Assembly: GCA_039679945.1 (NCBI GenBank)
Contig: JBDKTY010000058.1
Location: forward strand, 1 to 36,472
Direction: 5' to 3'
DNA: 36,472 bases
DNA from: SbD1 sp039679945
Lineage (GTDB): Bacteria > Desulfobacterota > Syntrophobacteria > Syntrophobacterales > Syntrophobacteraceae
Under the pieces are notes generated by a model. The model saw nothing but the letters and a program-made list of their open reading frames with translations, had not been told where the DNA came from and ran no database searches. Shown one piece after another: positions 25,329 through 36,268 of the stretch (position 1 is its first letter; every line of letters starts with the position of its first letter). A program made the position numbers and the translations under genes.

Positions 25329-27101
25329 TTAGCCTGTCTGTTCAATCTCGAAAGGCCACCCAACCAGACCGCCCTCGATGAAACATACCCTTTTCCTGTC
25401 GAACCCGGCATCGTCGAGGATCAACTGGGCCTCGTATCCGCGCATGCTCAATTGACAAAATGCCAGGATATCCTTGTCCCTGGGCAGCTCCCCGACTTTT
25501 TCCCTCAGCAGGCCCAAGGGAATATGAACGACGTTGGCATAGGGGAGACGCCGCATCTGGAACTCATTGGGTGTGCGAACATCGAGCAGGACCATGTCAT
25601 CACCCCTGTCGATGCGCTTTTTCGCGACCAGGGGCGAGATCGACCGTCCGATCCCTTCCAGCTTGTTCGAGATAACGTGGGCAGCCGTGGCTATGGGGTC
25701 TATGGGCGGGGCATACGGTGGAGCGTAGCCCAGATCGATGTTCGCTACGTCATCCACGGTCGCGCCGAAGTAGATTGCGGTTGCCGCCACATCCAGCCGC
25801 TTGGAGCCGTCTCCCATTCCGACCGTTTGCACGCCGAGCAGCTTGCGGGACTGCCGGGCGACCACCATCTTGATAACAAGACCTCTGCTTTGCGGAATGT
25901 AATGCGGCCTGTCGGGACCGGACCAGATCATCGTTTCGACATCGAGGCCAAGTTCCCTCGCCTGTTTTTCGGTCAGGCCGGTTCGCCCCAGTGTGAAATC
26001 GAAAGCCCTGCAAATCCCTGTCGCGGTGATACCTGGAAATGGGTGTGGACGGCCCGCGATGTCATCGGCGATGGTCCGTCCGTGCTTATTCGATGTTGAT
26101 CCAAGGGGCACGAAAAGAGGGACTCTCGTAATCGGGTCCACATACTGGTTGAGGACGCAATCGCCGCCCGCGTAGATATCGGGATCGCTAGTCTGGCAAT
26201 AGCTGTTGATGAGTATCCCTCCCCTGGGGGAGCAGTCAAGACCGGCATTGCGCGCAAGCTCATCATTGGGACGAACTCCGACGCCGACCAGGACGAGATC
26301 GGCGGGAATGGACCGCTTATCGGTGCGAACCGATGCGACTTTCCCATTGCCTTCCACGGCGAGGACCTTTTCTCCCAGGGCTAGTTCCACACCCTTTTCG
26401 CGCAAATGCTTACCCGCGAGAATGGCCATTTCGCGGTCCATGAATTGAGGCATGATCTGGTCAAACACTTCCACCATGGTGACGGACAGACCACGCCGCC
26501 TCAGCGCCTCCGCCATCTCCACGCCTATATATCCGGCCCCGATGAGAACCGCGCTCTTGAGGCCCTGCTCCTCGATCCGGGCGACCAGGGTGTCCGCATC
26601 CTCGGGATGGCGCATGTACCAGACATTCCCGAGTTCAAGGCCGGGGATCGGAGGCTGCACGGGACGCCCGCCCATGGCGAGAACCAGCTTATCATACGGC
26701 AGGTCCTCCTCGGCGCCGGTGTCGAGGTTCTTCACGTGAACCTTCTTTTTCTCCCTGTCTATGCGAAGCGCCTCGGTCCTGGTAAGGGTCTTGAATCCTT
26801 TCACTTTCTGAAAGAACATCGCGTTTCTGGGGACGCCGGCCCCGGTTTCGGACAACATCGCCACATCCGGGAAAATCCCCTCGACATAGTATGGAAGCCC
26901 GCAGGCTCCGTAGGAGACCAGCCCTCCCCTGTCGATCATGGTAATATCGCAGGACGGGAGTAAACGCTTCAGGCGTGACGCCGACTTGGGCCCGCAGGCC
27001 ACCCCGCCGATAATCACCACGCGCCCGACATTCCGTGTTCCAGGTTCCACTTTTGGTTCCGTCGCTTCGTTATCCGGTTTTTCAGAACTCATCACAGCCA
27101 T
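25329..27101 (-). CDS. CoA-disulfide/persulfide reductase with C-terminal rhodanese domain
   Basis: A 590-residue FAD flavoprotein of the CoA-disulfide reductase group fused to a rhodanese domain. It has an FAD-binding start (VVIIGGVACGPKSASRLKR), single active Cys C67 in SYGACGLPYY (the CoA-disulfide reductase signature), an NAD(P)H-binding motif (VLIGAGYIGVEMAEAL), an FAD-closing motif (DIYAGGDC) and a dimerisation domain. The rhodanese domain (about 485-590) has active Cys C549 in FCQLSMRGYEA. Characterised relatives (Shewanella loihica Npsr, Bacillus anthracis CoADR-RHD) reduce CoA persulfides or polysulfide with NADH, so a role in sulfur metabolism or redox defence is likely. GGAGG lies five bases before ATG 27101. 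It is monocistronic and divergent from amt. Confidence 0.92.
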   Translation of the reverse strand: MAVMSSEKPDNEATEPKVEPGTRNVGRVVIIGGVACGPKSASRLKRLLPSCDITMIDRGGLVSYGACGLPYYVEGIFPDVAMLSETGAGVPRNAMFFQKVKGFKTLTRTEALRIDREKKKVHVKNLDTGAEEDLPYDKLVLAMGGRPVQPPIPGLELGNVWYMRHPEDADTLVARIEEQGLKSAVLIGAGYIGVEMAEALRRRGLSVTMVEVFDQIMPQFMDREMAILAGKHLREKGVELALGEKVLAVEGNGKVASVRTDKRSIPADLVLVGVGVRPNDELARNAGLDCSPRGGILINSYCQTSDPDIYAGGDCVLNQYVDPITRVPLFVPLGSTSNKHGRTIADDIAGRPHPFPGITATGICRAFDFTLGRTGLTEKQARELGLDVETMIWSGPDRPHYIPQSRGLVIKMVVARQSRKLLGVQTVGMGDGSKRLDVAATAIYFGATVDDVANIDLGYAPPYAPPIDPIATAAHVISNKLEGIGRSISPLVAKKRIDRGDDMVLLDVRTPNEFQMRRLPYANVVHIPLGLLREKVGELPRDKDILAFCQLSMRGYEAQLILDDAGFDRKRVCFIEGGLVGWPFEIEQTG

Positions 27102-27709
27102 CTTTTACCTCCGACAAGATGAAATCGTCAGTCAATTCAGCGCCGCCCTCCCGATGCCCGAACTTTCCAACGCGCCTGTATTGCCGGGAGCCGTCACGAC
27201 CTTCATATGGATATCATGGAGAAAGCGCGGGGCAGACTCTCTTCAAGGCAAGAGGCGTGCCCGCAAAGCACTGACCACGGCCGTCCGGCATTTTGCGGCG
27301 CGGGTTGCGCGCCCGCCATGGCATTCATGATCGGCGGGGCCGCGCGGATACGGGGAATGAAGGGACAAAATGCACCCTGAGTTCATGCGGCGGGGATCAT
27401 TTTGTTCCCATTGGAGATATACGGTTCCAACTCAAAGAAGAGCTAAGACAATCTGATAAGGGCGTCCGGGCACATTGTCCACGGGCCGGCCGGTCATTCC
27501 GGTGTAAACCCTTGAGCGCAGTGAACCGCGATTTTGCGGTTCTGCGGTCGACCACCCGCAATGGATATGCCGACGCTCTCGACGGGTTTGATACATTTTG
27601 GTTGCGAATCATCAGCATGCCACAAGTTTGTATCATATTTTCAATACAAAACTGAATGCACAGATAGATGGATTGAGTCCTGGCAAGCTTTTTACGGCAC
27701 AATGCGCAA

Positions 27710-27725
27710 TGGCAAAGTTCTTGCT
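27710..27725 (+). promoter_or_regulatory. Candidate sigma-54 promoter of the ammonium transporter gene
   Basis: TGGCAAAGTTCTTGCT matches the -24/-12 consensus TGGCACG-N4-TTGCW at 10 of 12 fixed positions, with the essential GG and GC at the correct spacing. Transcription should begin near 27736, leaving a leader of about 240 bases before the GTG start. Ammonium transporter genes are classic sigma-54/NtrC targets, which supports the call. A poorer copy at 27681 lacks the -12 G. Confidence 0.6.
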
Positions 27726-27820
27726 CAACTCTCGCTCCGTTCCCGTTCGAACAGCGCGAAGAACCCGGAAATCAGAGGGAAACGCCGCCGGTAAACTCAT
27801 CGTGTCCGCGGGATGCGATC

Positions 27821-27839
27821 AGGGAGCTGGCTCCCTTTT
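27821..27839 (+). terminator. Terminator-like hairpin in the amt leader
   Basis: AGGGAG and CTCCCT pair around CTGG and are followed by TTT and C. It lies between the sigma-54 promoter and the amt start, where a terminator would act as an attenuator. The stem is short, so efficiency is uncertain. Confidence 0.4.
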
Positions 27840-27977
27840 CCGGAGACCGGGTTCAGGACGGCCAGGGGCTGGATGCCGCGCCTACCGGCATGACGTCTTA
27901 CTCCGGTCACCTGCTTTAAGATCAGTCACCGCAATTATCCGTCTTAGGCAATTTTCAGGCTCACGAGGAGGTTGGAA

Positions 27978-29561
27978 GTGAAAACAAGACATGTACTCCC
28001 GGTGGTCATTTTCCTGCTGATGGCCTTTTGTTTTCCGCTGCTTTGTCAGGCGGTCGAGCCAGACCCTTCCGGGGCCGGTATCGGAGGAGCGTCCGACGTA
28101 ATTGGCGCGACTCCATCGGCCCCCACGAAGGAGGACATGGAAAAACTCTCACAAAATGAACCTCTGGCCGCGAAGCTCGCCGATGTAATCGGACACAACA
28201 GGATCGCGATAAATATGGTTTGGACCCTCATTTGCGGGTTCCTCGTCATGTTCATGCAGGCGGGCTTTGCTCTGGCCGAGACCGGTTTCACCAGGGCGAA
28301 AAACGCGGGCCACACGATGGCCATGAACTTTATGATATATGCCATTGGCCTCCTGGGTTACTGGGCATGCGGATTCGCTATCCAGATGGGCGGGGTGGGC
28401 GCGGTGGCTAACCTGGCCGGTGGGACCGCCCTGCTCGACAGTGAGAAGATCGTAAACTTTTTCGGGATCGACTTCGGCCTGTTCGGAACAAAGGGGTTCT
28501 TTCTCTCCGGTGTAAGCTATGACGCGAGCATTTTCACCCTGTTCCTTTTTCAGATGGTGTTCATGGACACGACGGCAACGATACCAACAGGGTCCATGGC
28601 CGAGCGCTGGACGTTCAAGTCGTTTGTAATCTACGGTTTTTTTATCTCCATGTTTGTTTACCCCCTTTATGCGAACTGGGTTTGGGGAGGCGGTTTTCTG
28701 TCAAACCTCGGCAAGAGCTTCGGCCTGGGACATGGAACGCTCGATTTTGCGGGCTCCTCGGTCGTGCATATGACCGGCGGGGTGGCGGCCCTGGCCGGGG
28801 CCTTGATTCTCGGCCCCAGGCTCGGCAAATTCAAGAAGGACGGGACCCCCAATGCTATGCCGGGCCACAACATTCCAATGGCGCTCCTGGGCTGTTTCAT
28901 TCTTGCTTTCGGATGGTTCGGATTTAATGCCGGATCGACCCTGGCGGGCTCCGATTTGAGGATCGGCGTCATTGCCGTGAATACGATGCTCGCTTCCGCC
29001 GCCGGCGCCTTTTCATCCATGCTCTACATGTGGCTGCGCTATGGCAAGCCCGATATTTCCATGGCGGCGAACGGCCTGCTAGCCGGGCTGGTCGCCATCA
29101 CGGCGCCCTGCGCTTTTGTAAACTCAGTATCCGCCGTCATCATCGGCCTCACGGCGGGTTTTCTTTTGTGCGTCAGCGTGCTTTTCGTTGAGCGCACCCT
29201 GAAAGTGGACGACCCCGTCGGAGCGATATCGGTGCATGGAGTTAACGGGGCTTGGGGGCTGCTGTCACTGGGACTCTTCGCGGACGGAACCTACGGAGAT
29301 GGCCTCAACTCAGTGGCTGGAACGGTGAGCGGTTTATTCTACGGCAATTTTTGGCAATTCTTTGCCCAGGCGATAGGGGTTGTCGTTAATTTCGGCTTCG
29401 TCTTCGCCGTCATGTATGGCTTTTTCAAGATACTGGATAAGTTCATTCCCATGAGGGTTTCGGAAGAATTGGAGATCGAGGGGCTCGACCAGTCCGAAGT
29501 CGCGGTATCGGCGTACCCGGACCTCGTTCGTCCGGACTATGGCAAGCTGCCCGCCTATTGA
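27978..29561 (+). CDS. amt: Ammonium transporter (Amt family)
   Basis: A 527-residue Amt-family channel that moves ammonium across the inner membrane. A signal peptide (about 1-25, FLLMAFCFPLLCQA) is followed by about 45 periplasmic residues and then eleven predicted membrane helices. Typical motifs are AGFALAETGFTRAKNAGHT, the first pore His H264 in SSVVHMTGGVAALAGA, the second pore His H420 in VHGVNGAWGLLSLG, and WFGFNAGSTLAGS. The C-terminal tail is long and cytoplasmic. GTG 27978 is chosen because GAGGAGG sits six bases upstream; TTG 27972 directly touches that site. No PII gene (glnK) is next to it, unlike the usual pairing, so PII control would come from elsewhere. The leader carries sigma-54 and attenuator-like signals. 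Stop is followed by a strong hairpin. Confidence 0.94.
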   Translation: MKTRHVLPVVIFLLMAFCFPLLCQAVEPDPSGAGIGGASDVIGATPSAPTKEDMEKLSQNEPLAAKLADVIGHNRIAINMVWTLICGFLVMFMQAGFALAETGFTRAKNAGHTMAMNFMIYAIGLLGYWACGFAIQMGGVGAVANLAGGTALLDSEKIVNFFGIDFGLFGTKGFFLSGVSYDASIFTLFLFQMVFMDTTATIPTGSMAERWTFKSFVIYGFFISMFVYPLYANWVWGGGFLSNLGKSFGLGHGTLDFAGSSVVHMTGGVAALAGALILGPRLGKFKKDGTPNAMPGHNIPMALLGCFILAFGWFGFNAGSTLAGSDLRIGVIAVNTMLASAAGAFSSMLYMWLRYGKPDISMAANGLLAGLVAITAPCAFVNSVSAVIIGLTAGFLLCVSVLFVERTLKVDDPVGAISVHGVNGAWGLLSLGLFADGTYGDGLNSVAGTVSGLFYGNFWQFFAQAIGVVVNFGFVFAVMYGFFKILDKFIPMRVSEELEIEGLDQSEVAVSAYPDLVRPDYGKLPAY

Positions 29562-29602
29562 GAATGGGAAATATCCCCGCGCAGAGACTATAAACCGGCA
29601 CA

Positions 29603-29637
29603 CACCCGCTCATGTCGTATTCCGGCATGGGCGGGTG
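29603..29637 (+). terminator. Probable terminator after amt
   Basis: CACCCGC (29603-29609) pairs with GCGGGTG (29631-29637), extended by CATG/CATG and CG/CG with two G-T wobbles around a TATTC loop. The T-run after it is poor (CCTTCTCT), but the stem is long and lies 42 bases past the stop. It may also serve the convergent ompW gene. Confidence 0.6.
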
Positions 29638-29822
29638 CCTTCTCTCGAATTACGGATTCAACCAGTTCCACGCGTCGATGCCCGCGGCAATCACTTCTCG
29701 TCACAACCGGGAAAAAACCGGACACATACAGCAAAAGCCGTGACCGGCTCGATCATTTCGGCCGTTCAGTTTCGGCGGAAATACAGCATGAAATAAGCAG
29801 GCGGTGAGCACCGTACTCTGGC

Positions 29823-30494
29823 CTAGAACCGGACGCCAATACCTGTACTGACGATCCACGGGTTGAGGTCCAAATCGAACTTGCCCAAGCCCCCGATCGT
29901 CATGTCCGTTGACGTGCCGTAATACATTGCGTCGGCGTTGAAGTACAGGTCGAAGCCCTTGCTCTTATAAATCGGGACATCGAAACCGAACTTGACTGCC
30001 CATCCCACGGCCGTGGACACGCTAAAGTCGTACGGCGCGCCCAAAATAGTCAATTTTTCATCGAAAGGTATTACCACGTTCATACCAACGCCCACATACG
30101 GACTTATGCACGCGGTGGGTATCGGGTGATATTTCAGGAACAAAGACGGAGGAAGAAGCCATACCGACCCGGCATTAACGTCTCCATTCGCGAACATCAC
30201 ATCATGTTTTGATACGGTGAGCACAAGCTCAGTAGAAATATTCCTGGTGAAGAAATACTCCAAATTGAGAAAAGGTGCTAGAGCGTTATCTATGGTCGTT
30301 CTGCCAACAAGCGGTTCGGAAAAAGTTCTGAAATTACTCTCGAAATGCTCATCCGGTATAATATACATGGCGCCTACTTTAACGCCGAAACGCTTGAAAT
30401 CCTCGCCTTCAGCCCGGACGACCGAAGCGGTGACAAATACGAAAAGCGAGATCACAAGAAAACACATAACCCCTACACGTAATCTTTTATTCAT
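29823..30494 (-). CDS. OmpW family outer-membrane beta-barrel protein
   Basis: A 223-residue OmpW-type protein: a small eight-stranded outer-membrane barrel with a hydrophobic channel. A signal peptide covers about 1-28 (VGVMCFLVISLFVFVTASVVRA). Family landmarks are FGVKVGAMYIIPDE, LNLEYFFTRNISTELVLTVSKHDV, LPPSLFLKYHP, SPYVGVGMN, and the final strand LNPWIVSTGIGVRF ending in Phe, the signal for barrel insertion. ATG 30494 is chosen because GGGGAGG lies directly upstream and the signal peptide starts properly there; the frame is open to 30521. It is alone, convergent with amt, and borders the decayed region to the right. Confidence 0.92.
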   Translation of the reverse strand: MNKRLRVGVMCFLVISLFVFVTASVVRAEGEDFKRFGVKVGAMYIIPDEHFESNFRTFSEPLVGRTTIDNALAPFLNLEYFFTRNISTELVLTVSKHDVMFANGDVNAGSVWLLPPSLFLKYHPIPTACISPYVGVGMNVVIPFDEKLTILGAPYDFSVSTAVGWAVKFGFDVPIYKSKGFDLYFNADAMYYGTSTDMTIGGLGKFDLDLNPWIVSTGIGVRF

Positions 30495-30861
30495 GTTTCC
30501 TCCCCTTTGCCATCGTAACATTTATAAACTGAGCACGACTAAAGTGCTCACCGCCCGTCAAAAGTAAAAGGACACACGAATCCCTTCGGATCGGGTCATT
30601 GTCACGATCCTTACCTCGCAGCATCCTAAGTGCATTGCATTATTGAGCAGGGAGTGAAACGCGGAACCTGCCGACTGGAACACAAATTCCGCAGGACCAT
30701 ACTATTAAAGACCCGTTCACGCAAGTGAAAATATTCCTTAAATCAACGACAACAGGCCGGCTCAAAAGACATATGCAGCGGCGGATAAGAGCACACAATA
30801 CCAATTTTATCGAAACCATGGGTCCTTCAAGGTTTGGTAGTCCAGCCCGTGGTTTTTGCAC

Positions 30862-30889
30862 AAAATCATCCAAGTCCAGGATGATTTTT
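30862..30889. terminator. Terminator-like AT-rich hairpin
   Basis: AAAATCATCC (30862-30871) pairs perfectly with GGATGATTTT (30879-30888), loop AAGTCCA, followed by one more T. A-run and T-run on the two sides would allow use in both directions. No gene clearly needs it now, so it may be left from a lost gene or mark the end of a small RNA. Confidence 0.45.
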
Positions 30890-30938
30890 CATTCACCTTC
30901 GTGAGCATAAAGGAGGGGTTTGATGAGCGGGGGCATTA

Positions 30939-31124
30939 ACCCGCATTATTCATGGTTTTCTGAGAAGAAGCGTAAAGAGCCCCGTATAGACCGCGCGTTA
31001 GCTGGATTTTCCACCTCAACTTCGACCGACAGTGTGTTATCGGCCCAAAATCGCTTCAAGCCCTGAGCATCGCATCCTTATTGGGCTTTACGGGCGCGGA
31101 CTGCGATTCATGAATAATGCGGGT
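30939..31124. mobile_element. MITE-like inverted-repeat element
   Basis: A 16-bp perfect inverted repeat, ACCCGCATTATTCATG (30939-30954) and its complement (31109-31124), encloses 154 bases. On both ends, 16 bases further in, CGTAAAG occurs, followed by CCC (with two extra bases on the left). Such matched two-part termini are typical of transposon ends. There is no transposase and no clear target duplication, so this is a deletion derivative or miniature element. Confidence 0.5.
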
Positions 31125-31299
31125 CAAAGTTATCGGTTGACGGCCAGCCCCCTCCGCTTGCAACATTCCATGAAAGTTTACAAATGCTACGGACATGAAA
31201 AGGTTTATCCAGCCCTTGTGAAGTCAATGTTCAGGAGATAGCCTGATGTTTGCATTGTTCAGAGGCTCTTCTATGATGGAAACCGCGCAGGACGCATCG

Positions 31300-31366
31300 G
31301 GCTGGGTGTGGGCCAGGAAGATCATGCGATTTCCCCCTAAAGGATCTTCCTGATCCACACCCAGCC
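31300..31366. repeat. Long 67-base hairpin
   Basis: GGCTGGGTGTGG (31300-31311) plus AGGAAGATC (31315-31323) pair with GATCTTCCT (31343-31351) plus CCACACCCAGCC (31355-31366). Only an opposed three-base mismatch (GCC against GAT) breaks the 24-bp stem; the loop is 19 bases. No T-run follows. Confidence 0.7.
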
Positions 31367-31814
31367 TGACCCTTTCGCCCGACGAACTGTCCTTGGTGAA
31401 AGAACCGGAGCCCATGCGAGTGAAAAGTTGCGACCGCCGCCGCCTCATGCATACTGTGGGAGAATGTCGCTAAGACCATTATACATAACGAGAATTATTC
31501 CGAATTGTCGAGAATTTGAGAACGTCAGATGTTAAAGTGAGAGAGATGTGCAGTTTCTCTCCGAGTGTACCGGTGGACGGGCAGGGTCGAAAAAGCTTTC
31601 CTGGGCTGGAAGAATACCGCAATATTCAAAGATATCCCGGTCATTGACTCTTTTCTTTTCCGAATTAAGTTAATGCTGGCATATCTGACGAAGATGTCGC
31701 CGAAACCACATGCCGACTTAGTTCTATTTCGCAGGATGAAGCGCTCAGACTTGGCTTATCGAGGCTTGCTCATCTCCGATCAGGAATAGCCTTGACGACG
31801 CATGGAGATGCATC

Positions 31815-32912
31815 GTGCTGATATCTTTTCCGGATAGGGACAGGATCATTAGCTTTGCCAAAGCTGATTGCACTGCTTTCCTCGTTTTTGCCCCGGGAGG
31901 CTGCAGCAGCCTTGGTCCATCGAGCATCATCCGCGACCGTTTTGATTATTCTGCTGCGATCTCTGATTCCTGGAAGACTCAAATGCTGATGAACCTGGTG
32001 AACATCCGCTATGCCGACCCGCCGGTGTTCCTGGATGTGTCCTCGGTTATCAACCAATACCAGTTGGACGGTCTGGCAAACCTTGGGCTCACCTTCGCAA
32101 CGGTGAATACTCAATCTGCCAACGGGACCGTCTCATATACCGACCGCCCTACCATCACATATAACCTCTTGTCCGGAGACAAGCTCGCCCGCAGTCTCAT
32201 GACACCCATTCCCCCGACGTCCATCATGTCGCTGATCGAAGCAGGATGGCCCTCGGAGTTGGTACTACGAATAGCAGTGCATTCAATTAACGGCATCTAG
32301 AACCCCTCCGGAGCAGCTCTACGCGGGCGGGCGGCGGGTCCCTCGTTTTTATCAGGTGATTGAGACGCTGGGGCAAGTCGAGCGTCCAGGGACCGCAGGG
32401 ATCAGGGTTCAGCCCGAGCCGAAGAGCAGCGGCGCAGCCGTTATGGTTTTTGCTGGTAAATTGGACGGAAGTGTCGAGGCGGACCGAAGACTGATAAGGG
32501 AGACTCTTGGCTTGAATACTCAAGCGACGGAGTTCACACGCTGGTTTTTGGCGTTGTGCCTCGGAACGACCGAGAGATTGCCATACTGAGCCAATCCATG
32601 CTGGATATACTTGTCGAATTGAGTGGAAACACAGATGTCCCGGAAATCCATGTTTCAGAAGAAAGAACTTTCCCCACCCGCGAAGAGGACGTCTTTGAAG
32701 GGCGGAAGGTCCAGACACATATGCGCATTCACAGTGGGAAGGAAAAGCCTGCAGACGCCTTCGTCATGGTTCAAAACGGGGGTTACTGGTACTGGATAGA
32801 GGACCGGGATTTCATCTCCAAACGCGTTTTCGGCATCGTTATGTTCTTGTTCACACTTACAGAAAAGCCCGAGACGGAAGGAGTTCCCGTTGCAACCATC
32901 CCAACCCGTTAA
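31815..32912 (+). pseudogene. Frameshifted conserved lipoprotein gene
   Basis: Three successive frames read as one protein of a conserved hypothetical lipoprotein family that I recognise by DRFDYSAAISDSWK, NIRYADPPVFLDVSSVI, SLMTPIPPTSIM, VPRNDREIAILSQSM and KPADAFVMVQN. Segment one (31815-32297) ends at a stop after SINGI; segment two resumes at once in the next frame (RTPPEQLYAGGRR) as if one base were inserted near 32298; segment three resumes at LVFGVVPRNDRE as if an AC pair were duplicated near 32535-32540. The two shifts add up to three bases, so the original frame is restored and runs to the stop at 32912. A lipobox-like GGC precedes SSLGP, but the N-terminus from GTG 31815 is a poor signal peptide and may be damaged. 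Either a pseudogene or sequencing errors. Confidence 0.8.
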
Positions 32913-33052
32913 GCTGTAGGAAGCCGCTAATACTAACGAGATCAAGAAGAAGGAAATGAAGGCGGTTTTTTTCGGGGAGAAGGAGGTTGAATCAGTCTCA
33001 ACAAGAGTTCGGTCAGGACGGTTCTGCTAAATAGATAAGAGGATAGCGAGAC

Positions 33053-35815
<2,763 letters not shown>

Positions 35816-35825
35816 AGGAGAAGAT

Positions 35826-36107
35826 ATGCCTGATATTCGCTATCCCGCCCTTTACCAAATCAACACGCGTGTGTGGCTGACGGAATTGCCCCAAATGCTG
35901 GGGAGGACCGTGACGATGGATGACGTTCCCGATGCCGAACTGGACCTGCTGGCAGCTCAGGGTTTTGATTGGCTCCGGCTCCTTAGCGTCTGACAGACCG
36001 GGCCGGCGGCACAGGAGATCTCGCGGTCAAATCCTGGAAGGCGCCGCGAGTTCGCCGAAACGCTTCCGGACCTGAAGGACGAAGACATTGCCGGCTCCGG
36101 GTTTGCC
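35826..36107 (+). pseudogene. Truncated alpha-amylase family (GH13) gene with internal stop
   Basis: AAGGAG then ATG 35826 opens a frame starting MPDIRYPALYQINTRVWL, the N-terminus of GH13 proteins often paired with such glucosidases. After 55 codons TGA (35991-35993) stands where the family has Trp (SVWQTGP), a TGG-to-TGA change. The same frame continues with QTGPAAQEISRSNP and EFAETLPDLKDEDIAGSGFA up to about 36107, where resemblance ends before the TIM-barrel core (the expected TGYTVH is missing). Most of the gene is thus lost, replaced by unrelated DNA and the intron-like sequence at 36269. Confidence 0.85.
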
Positions 36108-36268
36108 ACCCGCAAACTTGTACTAGCCCTTGCGCTTATGGTCAGGAGAGCTTGCCGCCGTACTCAACGTATCGCCCCAAAATGGCTCCAACTCAGCTTT
36201 ACCCATGGTCAACACACTTGTCAACATGGGAAATCTCGCTCATGCCTGCGGGCATAACGAGTATGATC

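Larger units (their letters stand above)
27102..27977. promoter_or_regulatory. Divergent regulatory region, reductase / ammonium transporter
   Basis: Long (876 bases) with no supported gene. It carries an AT-rich dyad (TTTGTAT 27627-27633, ATACAAA 27644-27650, ten bases between), a sigma-54-like promoter at 27710 and a terminator-like hairpin at 27821. The dyad centre lies about 98 bases upstream of the expected sigma-54 transcription start, a usual distance for an enhancer-binding protein. The half nearer the reductase gene shows nothing distinct. Confidence 0.45.
30495..31814. other. Gene-poor region with repeat remnants
   Basis: About 1.3 kb without a recognisable gene. It includes the ompW promoter, a terminator-like hairpin at 30862, an inverted-repeat element at 30939-31124 and a long hairpin at 31300-31366. 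Short frames (for example 31565-31789) have no family resemblance. The base composition is less GC-rich than that of the neighbouring genes. Confidence 0.5.

Noticed and set aside
27681..27696. A second sigma-54 promoter
   Set aside because: The -24 part fits, but the -12 element reads TTAC, losing the essential G.
31300..31366. Integron attC site
   Set aside because: No core-site RYYYAAC motifs, no unpaired extrahelical base pattern and no integrase nearby.
31565..31789. A 74-codon frame as a transposase fragment
   Set aside because: I could not match it to any transposase motif; left as unassigned.
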